A stretch of DNA of 6,198 nt from Candidatus Krumholzibacteriia bacterium. Lineage in GTDB: Bacteria; Krumholzibacteriota; Krumholzibacteriia; Krumholzibacteriales; Krumholzibacteriaceae. Below, piece after piece: positions 1-5,676 of the stretch. The stretch covers positions 1-6,198 of the forward strand of contig JAQVGR010000114.1 of NCBI GenBank assembly GCA_028696635.1, in the 5' to 3' direction. The position numbers were made by a program, and so were the translations under genes. The notes below the pieces were generated by a model. The model worked only from the letters and a program-made list of their open reading frames with translations, was not told the DNA's origin and searched no databases. The first letter of the stretch is position 1. Every line of letters starts with the position of its first letter.

Positions 1-333
1 CACGTCCACGCGCCCGCCGGGACGCACGACATTCTCGGTCCGTCCCGTCGTCGGGGCGTCGACCGCCACGACGAGATCGTATTCGAAGCCTCGCACGAGC
101 TCGACGGGCGCGAGCAGGCCGGAGCCGGGCATGCGGTCGAAGAGCTCCGAGCGCTCGCCCGGCGCGTAGCACCGGACCTCCTTGCCCATCCCCTCGAGCA
201 GCAGCCCGATGGCGAGCATCGAGCCGATGCAGTCACCGTCCGGATCGACGTGCCCGATGACGAGGACCGAGCGGTTCCGCTCGAACAGCTCGAGCACGCG
301 CCGGAATTCCGCTTCGTACACCCTCGCGCTCAC
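1..333 (-). CDS. nrnA: DHH-family phosphoesterase, NrnA-like (bifunctional oligoribonuclease/pAp phosphatase), N-terminal part
   Basis: This is the first 111 residues of a DHH-superfamily protein; the rest lies beyond the window edge. Residues 23-40 carry the family's motif I: H28, P31, D32 and D34 in HVDPDGDCIGS, metal ligands in this superfamily. A second acidic motif follows a hydrophobic strand at 88-94 (LVVAVDA, D92). The reading ends at GGRVDV, about where the family's DHH motif should begin, so the signature triad is not visible. NrnA proteins degrade oligoribonucleotides of a few bases and dephosphorylate 3'-phosphoadenosine 5'-phosphate in the cytoplasm. The start is GTG at 333, overlapping the rbfA stop as GTGA (translational coupling), with a GGGAGG-type ribosome binding site about 7 bases upstream. 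A DHH gene after rbfA is a common bacterial arrangement, often followed by truB. The family call is firm; the exact substrate is inferred. Confidence 0.88.
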   Translation of the reverse strand, partial: MSARVYEAEFRRVLELFERNRSVLVIGHVDPDGDCIGSMLAIGLLLEGMGKEVRCYAPGERSELFDRMPGSGLLAPVELVRGFEYDLVVAVDAPTTGRTENVVRPGGRVDV

Positions 334-722
334 CGGTCTCCCTCCCCGCCGTCCTCGTTCCCGGGGCGGCCCTCCTCGTCGGCGCGGATCGAATCGATCA
401 GCTCCTCGATATGCATCGCGCGGTCGAGGGAGGCGTCGTATATGAAGATGAGCTCCGGTATCACCCGCAGCCGCACGGCGCGTTTCACCTGGCCGCGCAG
501 GTATCCCCGGCAGCTGGCCAATCCCGCCGCCGCGGCTTCGGCGTCGGCCGCGCCGCCGCCGATGAGGTTGTAGAATATCTTCGCCGTCGAACAGTCCCTC
601 GAGAGCTCCACGCGGAGGATCGACACGTCGCCGACCCGCGGGTCCTTGACCCGCCGAACGAGCAGCTCCGCGATGAGCTGCCGGATCGTCTCCACCATGC
701 GCCCCCGACTTCTGTCGCTCAT
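330..722 (-). CDS. rbfA: Ribosome-binding factor A (30S maturation)
   Basis: RbfA is a small single-domain KH-fold protein that binds the 30S subunit and assists late 16S rRNA 5'-end maturation and cold adaptation. The 130-residue product fits the usual size of about 115-135. Family landmarks are visible: an N-terminal helix (residues 9-23), VKDPRV at 25-30, an alternating strand DVSILRVELS at 32-41, then LRGQVKRAVRLRVIPELIFIYDAS at about 75-98, followed by HIEELID at 104-110. The tail (112-130) is acidic and Gly-rich and probably disordered. The start is ATG at 722, with GAGAGG about 5 bases upstream. A second ATG at 698 (residue 9) is possible but has no better ribosome site. The gene sits 19 bp after ylxP and overlaps the next start by 4 bp, so it is cotranscribed and probably translationally coupled. 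Confidence 0.95.
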   Translation of the reverse strand: MSDRSRGRMVETIRQLIAELLVRRVKDPRVGDVSILRVELSRDCSTAKIFYNLIGGGAADAEAAAAGLASCRGYLRGQVKRAVRLRVIPELIFIYDASLDRAMHIEELIDSIRADEEGRPGNEDGGEGDR

Positions 723-741
723 AGCCGCCTCTCTCCGCCGT

Positions 742-1023
742 TCAAAGCCTCTCCCGCTCGCATTCGACGACCTCTATCCGCGCGTCCCGCTCGAGAAAAT
801 TGACGATCGACTGGATCGTCGCGTCCGCCCCTCGTCCCGTCCCGGCGACCGTGACGAGGCTCAGCTCGGTCATCTGCCACTTGTCCTGATATCCGCTCTC
901 GCAGAGCGCCACGTTGAAGCCGCTCCGCAGCCGGTCCTTGAGGCTCTTCAGAACGAACCGCTTGTGCTTGAGGGAATGGCAGTCGGGCAGGCGCAGCCGG
1001 ACCCTGAGGCACGCCACGATCAT
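742..1023 (-). CDS. ylxP: DUF503 / YlxP-like small protein
   Basis: This 93-residue protein matches the DUF503 (YlxP) family in length and pattern: a first strand IVACLRVRLRLP (2-13), the hallmark SLKHKR at 17-22 followed by VLKSLKDRLRSGFNVAL (24-40), then CESGYQDKWQMTELSLVTVAG (41-61) and a closing amphipathic segment ending in an acidic strand. Members are predicted ferredoxin-like-fold cytoplasmic proteins encoded between infB and rbfA in many bacteria. From that context a ribosome-assembly or translation role has been proposed, but I know of no secure biochemical activity. The start is ATG at 1023 with a strong GGGAGG 5 bases upstream, all within the 13-bp gap after infB, so the gene is clearly in the operon. 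Nothing is odd except Cys at positions 5, 41 and 88, too few and too scattered to suggest a metal site. Confidence 0.9.
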   Translation of the reverse strand: MIVACLRVRLRLPDCHSLKHKRFVLKSLKDRLRSGFNVALCESGYQDKWQMTELSLVTVAGTGRGADATIQSIVNFLERDARIEVVECERERL

Positions 1024-1036
1024 GGGGGCCTCCCGT

Positions 1037-3298
1037 TCAGTCGATAGTCCTGTGCTTCTCCTCCTCGACGTAGATCTCCAGGATGTCCCCCTCGAGGATG
1101 CCGGGAAATCCCTCCACCTCGATGCCGCACTCGAACCCCGCCTGGACCTCCCTGACGTCGTCCTTGAATCGCTTGAGCGAGTTGATCGTGCCCTGATGGA
1201 CGACTTCGCCGTCCCTCCTGACCCTCACGAGCGCGTTGCGCCGCACCAGGCCGGAGGTGACGTACGAGCCCGCGATTGTGCCGATGCGCGACATCTCGAA
1301 GACCTGCCGCACCTGCGCCTCTCCGAGCGGCTTCTCGACGATCTCCGGCTCGAGCAGCCCCGACATGGCCGCCTTGACGTCGTCGAGGACCTGGTAGATC
1401 ACATCGTAGAACCGCACGTCGACCTTCTCCGACCGGGCGAGCTGCTGGGCCTGCGGGGCGATCGGCACGTTGAATCCGATCACGACGGCGTTCGACGCCG
1501 AGGCGAGCAGGATATCGCTCTCGTTTATCATGCCCACGGCGCGCTGCAACACGTTCACCCGAACCTCGTCCGTGCCGAGCGCATCGAGGTTGTCGGCGAG
1601 CGCCTCCGCCGATCCGTCCGTATCGGCGCGCAGGATCAGGTTGAGCTCCTTCGCCGCGCCCTCCTGTATTTGACGGTAGAGGTCCTCGAGGGACATCCGC
1701 TGGCCGGTTCTTATGTCCTTCTCCCTGGCGAACTGCCGGCGCTTGCCCGATATCTCCTTCGCCGTCTTCTCGTCGTCGACCTGGTAGAACGCGTCACCGG
1801 CCTGCGGCACGCCTGTGCAGCCGAGGACCACGACGGGGTAAGCGGGCGGGGCCGCGTCGATCTTCGAGCCCCGCTCGTTGAGCAGCGCCCTGACGCGGCC
1901 GAAATGGTTGCCCGTGATGAAGATGTCGCCGACCCTGAGCGTTCCCTGCTGGATCAGCACGGTGACGACGTTTCCCCTGCCCTCTTCCTTGCGCGCCTCG
2001 ATCACGACTCCCCGCACGTCGGCCCCGGGATCCGCCTGGAGCTCCATCATCTCCGCCTGGAGCAGGATCATCTCGAGCAGATGCTCGACGCCCTCGCCGG
2101 TCTTCGCCGAGATCAGGTCGCCCATGACGTTGCCGCCGTATTCCTCGAGGACGATGTTCTGCTGGAGCAGCTCCCGCTTGACCTTCTCGATATCCGCGTT
2201 GGGCAGGTCGATCTTGTTTATCGCGACGATGATCGGCACGTCGGCGGCCCGCGCGTGGTTGATCGCCTCTATCGTCTGCGGCATGACGCCGTCGTCGGCG
2301 GCGACGATCAGGACGACGATATCAGTCGACCGGGCGCCGCGGGACCGCATGGCGGTGAAAGCCTTGTGGCCGGGAGTGTCTATGAAGGTGATCGTTCTCC
2401 CCTTCACCTCGACCTCGTAGGCCCCGATGTGCTGGGTGATCCCGCCCTTCTCGCCGGCGATGATGTTGCTGCGCCGGATGTTGTCGAGCAGCGACGTCTT
2501 GCCGTGATCGACGTGCCCCATGATCGTGACCACGGGGGGGCGCGCCGCGAGCCGCTCGGCGGCGATCTCCTTCTTCCTCGCCAGCATGTCCTGGCCGTAG
2601 GCCGTCACGAACTTCACGGCGTGGCCGTATTCGTCGGCGATCATCTCGATCGTGTCCGAATCGAGCCGCTGGTTGATCGATACCATCAGCCCGAGCGCGA
2701 GGCACCGCTGGATGATCTCCGCCGGGTCGATGCCGAGCTTCTCGGCGAGGTCGGCCACGGTCGAGTACTCGGGAAGCTTTACGATGTCCTTCTCTTCGGC
2801 GACCTCGACGACGTCTTCCTTGCGCTTGCGGCGCCGCGATTTTCTGGCGACCTCGAGCTTGGCCAGGGTGCGCTTGACGCTCTCCTTGACGGCCTTCTGG
2901 TCGGCCTCGGCGCGCTTGGCGCCCTTCTTCGGTTTCTTCCCCCTGGTCTTGCGGTCCGCCCTGGCGGGAGGCGCCGGAGCGCCCTTCTGCGGGGCGCCCT
3001 TCTGCGGGGCGCCCTTCTGCGGAGCGCCCTTCTGCGGAGCGCCCTTCTGCGGAGCGCCCTTCTGCGGGGCCCTGCCGGTCCCCTTCTCGACGGGCTTGCC
3101 CTCGCCCTTCTTTCTGACCTCCCGGGATGTCGCCGCCCTGACACGCTTGAGATGCTGCTCGATGAGCATCACGACCTTGTCGTCGATCGTGCTCATGTGG
3201 CTCTTGACCGTGATCCCCTCCTTGACGAGGATCTTCCGGAGCGCCTCGCTCGATATCTCGTACTTGCGGGCAAGCTCGTATACGCGGACTTTCGCCAC
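1037..3298 (-). CDS. infB: Translation initiation factor IF-2
   Basis: IF-2 is the GTPase that places fMet-tRNA on the 30S subunit and promotes 50S joining. The product is 753 residues, within the family range. Order: an IF2_N helical domain (1-53); a basic linker (about 54-170) with six APQKG repeats (77-106) and Lys/Arg clusters; a second IF2_N-like domain (about 174-231); then the GTPase domain with G1 GHVDHGKT (261-268), G2 region GGITQH (285-290), G3 DTPGH (307-311), G4 NKID (361-364) and G5 SAKTG (397-401). Domain II, the linker domain and the C-terminal initiator-tRNA domain follow; the C2 signature is VQAGFECGIEVEGF near 718-731. All catalytic motifs are intact. The start is GTG at 3298. 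It is forced, because an in-frame TGA lies at 3305-3307 and the next ATG would remove half of the first domain. GAGG lies 4 bases upstream and GGGAG 10 bases upstream. The gene begins 31 bp after nusA with no ylxR or ylxQ between. Confidence 0.98.
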   Translation of the reverse strand: MAKVRVYELARKYEISSEALRKILVKEGITVKSHMSTIDDKVVMLIEQHLKRVRAATSREVRKKGEGKPVEKGTGRAPQKGAPQKGAPQKGAPQKGAPQKGAPQKGAPAPPARADRKTRGKKPKKGAKRAEADQKAVKESVKRTLAKLEVARKSRRRKRKEDVVEVAEEKDIVKLPEYSTVADLAEKLGIDPAEIIQRCLALGLMVSINQRLDSDTIEMIADEYGHAVKFVTAYGQDMLARKKEIAAERLAARPPVVTIMGHVDHGKTSLLDNIRRSNIIAGEKGGITQHIGAYEVEVKGRTITFIDTPGHKAFTAMRSRGARSTDIVVLIVAADDGVMPQTIEAINHARAADVPIIVAINKIDLPNADIEKVKRELLQQNIVLEEYGGNVMGDLISAKTGEGVEHLLEMILLQAEMMELQADPGADVRGVVIEARKEEGRGNVVTVLIQQGTLRVGDIFITGNHFGRVRALLNERGSKIDAAPPAYPVVVLGCTGVPQAGDAFYQVDDEKTAKEISGKRRQFAREKDIRTGQRMSLEDLYRQIQEGAAKELNLILRADTDGSAEALADNLDALGTDEVRVNVLQRAVGMINESDILLASASNAVVIGFNVPIAPQAQQLARSEKVDVRFYDVIYQVLDDVKAAMSGLLEPEIVEKPLGEAQVRQVFEMSRIGTIAGSYVTSGLVRRNALVRVRRDGEVVHQGTINSLKRFKDDVREVQAGFECGIEVEGFPGILEGDILEIYVEEEKHRTID
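2981..3070 (-). repeat. Six tandem 15-bp repeats inside infB, encoding APQKG x6
   Basis: Six perfectly in-phase 15-bp units encode Ala-Pro-Gln-Lys-Gly six times (IF-2 residues 77-106). The units are identical apart from one synonymous third-position change in the Ala codon: from low to high coordinate, units 1, 2 and 6 have GCC on the coding strand and units 3, 4 and 5 have GCT. Near-identity at DNA level points to recent slippage or unequal exchange rather than old protein-level conservation. The array sits in the flexible basic linker between the two IF2_N-type domains, where length variation is tolerated. Confidence 0.97.
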
Positions 3299-3329
3299 AG
3301 GGCCTCAACTCCCTTCGAGTCTCGATATG

Positions 3330-4949
3330 TCAGTCTGTGTCGGGCCGGTCGGCCTTCCCGTCCGACTCGTCTTCCTCGATATCAGCGATATCAGCGATAT
3401 CGGCAGGTCCGTCCTCTTCCCCGGACTCTTCCTCGTCCACGCCCGCTTCGCCGCCCTCGTCCACTCCGCCGTCTTCGTCCTCTTCGTCGTCTTCGTCCCC
3501 GTCCTCGCCGCCCGCCTCCTCTTCCTCCCCTTCCTCTTCATCCTCGCCCGGCTCGGGCAGATCCTTGAACAGCGTCTCCTCGGTCAGTTCGACCTCTTCG
3601 GGCTTCTTCTCCGGTTCGGGGGCGAGGGCTTCCTCGTCGAAGAGCTCCTCGGTGACCGCCTCTTCCGCCTTCTCCTTGTCTATGAGCTCCCTGAGCGCCC
3701 GGTCGAGCTCGATCATCGTCTCGGACGCGGTGAGCTTGAGCTTTTCGGCCGTCTTCGGGCCGATCCCCTCGAGCTCGAGCAGCTCCTCCAGAGGAGTCTT
3801 GTAGAGCTTCTGGACGGTGAGGATGCCGATGCCCCTGAGCTTCTGGGCTATCTTCGGGGTGACGCCGTACATGTCGGCGATATCCATCTGCAGGCGCGCC
3901 TCGAGACGGTCGCGCCGCTCGATCTCGCGCACCGTTGTCAGCTCTATCTTCCAGCCGGTCAGCTTCGAGGCGAGCCGGACGTTCTGGCCGTCGCGGCCGA
4001 TCGCCAGCGAGAGCTGATCGTCCTCGACTATCGACAGCACCTTCCCCTCGGCTTCGTTGAAGCGCAGCCCCGACACCTTCGCGGGGGCGAGCGCCCGCGA
4101 GACGAACTCCGAGGAGCCCTCGCTCCAGTTGACGATGTCGATCTTCTCGCCGCGCAGCTCGTTCACCACCGCCTGCACGCGCGATCCCTTCATGCCGACG
4201 CAGGAGCCGACCGCGTCGACCTTCTCGCTCCGCGAATGGACGGCGATCTTGGACCGGCCGCCCGGCTCGCGGGCGATGGCCTTGATCTCGACGTCGCCGT
4301 CGAAGATCTCGGGCACCTCCTGCTCGAACAGCTTGCTCAGGAAGAGGTTGCTGGCGCGCGAGAGGATGACCTGCGGCCCCTTGGCCTCCTTGTCGACCTC
4401 GATGATGACGGCGCGGATCGTGTCGCCCTGGTTGTATCGCTCCTTGCGGATCTGCTCGCGCTGCGGCAGGTACGCCTCGGCCCGGCCGAGGTTGACGAGG
4501 ATGTTCCCCCTGTCGACCTGGCGGACGGTGCCGGCGACGATCAATCCGATCTTGTCCTTGTAATCCTCGAAGATCCGGTCCCGCTCCGCCTCCCGGACCT
4601 TCTGCATGAGGACCTGCTTGGCCGTCTGGACCGCGTTGCGGCCGAACTCCTCGAGGGGGAGCAGCATCTTGATCTCCGTGCCGATCGCCGCCTCGTCGTC
4701 CATCTTCCGCGCGTCCGAGAGCTTGACCTCGGTCTCGGGATTCTCGACCTTCCGGACTACCTTGTAGATGCGGTAGACCTCGAGGATCCCCTTCCCCTCG
4801 TCGAGATGGACCTGGACCTCGGCCTCCTGGCCGAATTTGCGTTTGGCGGCCGATATGAGACTGGTCTTGATCGTGTCGATCAGCGTGGTGCGGTCGACCC
4901 GCTTCACCCTGATGATCTGCGCGAAAGCGTCGATAAATCCTGCGTTCAT
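3330..4949 (-). CDS. nusA: Transcription termination/antitermination factor NusA
   Basis: NusA binds RNA polymerase and nascent RNA, modulating pausing, intrinsic termination and antitermination. The product is 539 residues. Order: RNAP-binding N-terminal domain (1 to about 130), S1 domain (about 135-187, IGLIVAGTVRQVDRGNILVN), KH1 (about 226-277, VGMKGSRVQAV at 251-261), KH2 (about 294-338, AIGRDGQNVRLAS at 316-328), helix-hairpin-helix segment (about 364-405, LELEGIGPKTAEKL), then a long, very acidic, probably disordered tail (about 430-539) with an ADI triplet near its end. I chose ATG at 4949, giving the typical family start MNAGFIDAF, with GAGGGGAG at 4965-4958 as ribosome site. An in-frame GTG at 4976 would add nine residues containing that site, and it lies at or before the predicted transcript start. 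The gene follows rimP by 71 bp and has its own likely promoter there. E. coli NusA regulates its own operon; whether that holds here is not shown. Confidence 0.97.
   Translation of the reverse strand: MNAGFIDAFAQIIRVKRVDRTTLIDTIKTSLISAAKRKFGQEAEVQVHLDEGKGILEVYRIYKVVRKVENPETEVKLSDARKMDDEAAIGTEIKMLLPLEEFGRNAVQTAKQVLMQKVREAERDRIFEDYKDKIGLIVAGTVRQVDRGNILVNLGRAEAYLPQREQIRKERYNQGDTIRAVIIEVDKEAKGPQVILSRASNLFLSKLFEQEVPEIFDGDVEIKAIAREPGGRSKIAVHSRSEKVDAVGSCVGMKGSRVQAVVNELRGEKIDIVNWSEGSSEFVSRALAPAKVSGLRFNEAEGKVLSIVEDDQLSLAIGRDGQNVRLASKLTGWKIELTTVREIERRDRLEARLQMDIADMYGVTPKIAQKLRGIGILTVQKLYKTPLEELLELEGIGPKTAEKLKLTASETMIELDRALRELIDKEKAEEAVTEELFDEEALAPEPEKKPEEVELTEETLFKDLPEPGEDEEEGEEEEAGGEDGDEDDEEDEDGGVDEGGEAGVDEEESGEEDGPADIADIADIEEDESDGKADRPDTD
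3378..3404 (-). repeat. Three 9-bp tandem repeats in the nusA tail (ADI x3)
   Basis: A 9-bp unit (gatatcagc on the plus strand, last copy gatatcggc) occurs three times in phase and encodes Ala-Asp-Ile three times at NusA residues 516-524. It is the only hydrophobic patch in the acidic tail, so it may be a short linear motif or simply slippage. No function can be read from it. Confidence 0.85.
3411..3548 (-). other. Poly-Asp/Glu low-complexity segment of the NusA tail
   Basis: NusA residues 468-513 consist almost entirely of Glu, Asp and Gly with a few Ala, Val and Ser. At DNA level this is a strongly strand-asymmetric tract: pyrimidine-rich (tcctc/cttc) on the plus strand and GA-rich in the nusA message. 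It is intrinsically disordered by composition. Such a tail could mimic nucleic acid or shield the KH domains, but that is inference. Confidence 0.85.
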
Positions 4950-4957
4950 CCCGTGCT

Positions 4958-4965
4958 CTCCCCTC
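4958..4965 (-). promoter_or_regulatory. Ribosome binding site of nusA
   Basis: The minus strand reads GAGGGGAG with 8 bases to the ATG at 4949, a strong Shine-Dalgarno match. It decides the start, because it lies inside the nine-residue extension that a GTG start at 4976 would create. Confidence 0.8.
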
Positions 4966-4979
4966 AAATCGTGCACAGC

Positions 4980-5008
4980 ATTCTAGTCCACGCGCGCGGC
5001 ACTGTCAA
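4980..5008 (-). promoter_or_regulatory. Predicted sigma70-type promoter between rimP and nusA
   Basis: On the minus strand, TTGACA (5008-5003, perfect -35) is followed by a 17-base spacer and TAGAAT (4985-4980, one mismatch to the -10 consensus). That is 11 of 12 consensus positions with optimal spacing. Just upstream of the -35 is a short A/T-rich run (GAAAAGATTTT) that stands out in this GC-rich sequence and could act as an UP-like element. The expected transcript start is near 4973, giving a leader of about 24 bases that contains the nusA ribosome site. It would drive nusA and the genes after it independently of rimP. This is seen by pattern only; a GC-rich organism's housekeeping sigma factor is assumed to use this consensus. 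Confidence 0.72.
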
Positions 5009-5020
5009 AATCTTTTCCGG

Positions 5021-5530
5021 TCAGCGCCCGTCCCGGCGCCCTCGCTTCGGGCGCTCCTGCTTTCCGCCTATCTCCCACGTCTCCCCGTGGAGGTTCGCCT
5101 TCAGAACCGATGCCAGCGGTATCTCCAGCCCGGCGCCGCCGACGGTGATCCTGACGGATCCGCCGGAGATCCCGGCGAGCTCGCCGATGACGGTCCGCTT
5201 CGCCCCCGCCTCGTCGGCGTACTCGATCCGCGCGCCGTGGCCGGCGAACCGGACGAAGTGCTCCGCCCTCGTGAGCGGCCGGTCGATCCCCGGGGACGAG
5301 ACCTCGAGATTGTAGGGCCCGGCGATCATCGACGAAGCGTCGAGGACGAGCCCGAGCGCCCTGGTCACCCGCACGCAGTCGTCGATCGACACCGCCCGCT
5401 CCGGCTCGTCGATGAATATCCTGATGACGCTGCGTCGGCCTCGCGCGTATTGATCGAGGCGCACGAGCTCGTACCCGAGCATCTCGACCTCGCGCTCGAT
5501 GACCGAGCGAAGCGCATCGTCGGCGCTCAT
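5021..5530 (-). CDS. rimP: Ribosome maturation factor RimP
   Basis: RimP is a cytoplasmic two-domain protein that binds free 30S subunits and promotes their maturation. The product is 169 residues (family usual about 150-170). The N-terminal domain (about 1-85) begins with IEREVEMLGYELVRLD (11-26), continues with VIRIFIDEPERAVSIDDCVRVTRALG (35-60) and ends with the family hallmark YNLEVSSPGIDRPL (73-86). The SH3-like C-terminal domain (about 88-152) ends in ASVLKANLH. A basic tail (158-169, rich in Arg and Lys) follows. The start is ATG at 5530 in MSADDALRS, matching the family's N-terminal helix. Its Shine-Dalgarno is weak (GGGGG about 6 bases upstream). Another ATG at 5569 would add a 13-residue Arg/Pro-rich lead with no ribosome site, and still longer in-frame starts run back through the terminator. 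It is the first gene of the operon in this window. Confidence 0.95.
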   Translation of the reverse strand: MSADDALRSVIEREVEMLGYELVRLDQYARGRRSVIRIFIDEPERAVSIDDCVRVTRALGLVLDASSMIAGPYNLEVSSPGIDRPLTRAEHFVRFAGHGARIEYADEAGAKRTVIGELAGISGGSVRITVGGAGLEIPLASVLKANLHGETWEIGGKQERPKRGRRDGR

Positions 5531-5676
5531 CGTGGACCCCCGGGGCAGCGGCCGGCGCCGCCGCCTCATCCGCGCGCACAAACAAAAACGGGGCGTCCCC
5601 GCCCCTGCAAACGTCCACCTATTACTACCGCTCCGACGTCCAAAGCGCAAGGACTTTTTCGATCCGGCGGAGGGTC
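5531..5676. other. Intergenic gap between the M28 gene and rimP
   Basis: This 146-bp gap contains the intrinsic terminator at 5580-5605 and otherwise no gene. There is no tRNA-fMet, unlike the metY-rimP arrangement in E. coli. A 7-bp direct repeat (TGGACGT on the minus strand, at 5617-5611 and 5642-5636) lies upstream of the terminator. I find no convincing promoter for rimP: TTGCGC (5650-5645), a 17-base spacer and TAGTAA (5627-5622) is the best pair and is weak. Confidence 0.6.
5580..5605 (-). terminator. Intrinsic (rho-independent) terminator
   Basis: The minus strand reads GGGGCG (5605-5600), a GGGA loop of GNRA type, CGCCCC (5595-5590), then G and TTTTTGTTT. That is a perfect six-pair all-G/C stem with a tetraloop and a T-tract, the textbook form of an intrinsic terminator. 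It lies 72 bp after the stop of the M28 gene and 50 bp before the rimP start, so it most likely ends the M28 transcript. If a rimP promoter lies upstream, it would instead act as an attenuator in the rimP-nusA leader. Confidence 0.85.

Noticed and set aside
2981..3070. CRISPR-like or other DNA repeat array
   Set aside because: The units are contiguous without spacers, are in phase with the infB reading frame, and encode a simple peptide repeat.
914..3568. Very long plus-strand open frame (884 codons) opposite infB
   Set aside because: It is antisense to a perfect IF-2 gene. Its translation is low-complexity, rich in Arg, Leu, Asp and Val, with no recognisable domain, as expected from GC-rich codon bias on the opposite strand.
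3330..4976. NusA start at the GTG at 4976
   Set aside because: The extra nine residues are not family-like, contain the ribosome binding site of the ATG at 4949, and begin at or before the predicted transcript start.
2652..5315. Long plus-strand open frame (887 codons) opposite nusA and infB
   Set aside because: It spans the infB-nusA junction antisense to both genes, mirrors their repeats (FCGAP runs opposite APQKG) and has no domain signature.
5622..5650. TTGCGC - 17 bases - TAGTAA as a rimP promoter
   Set aside because: Each hexamer matches only three of six consensus positions, and the transcript would begin about nine bases before the terminator stem. It is too weak to annotate.
5531..5676. 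tRNA gene upstream of rimP, as in E. coli metY
   Set aside because: No cloverleaf arms, T-loop GTTCRA motif or CCA end can be made from the gap; the only clear structure is the terminator hairpin.
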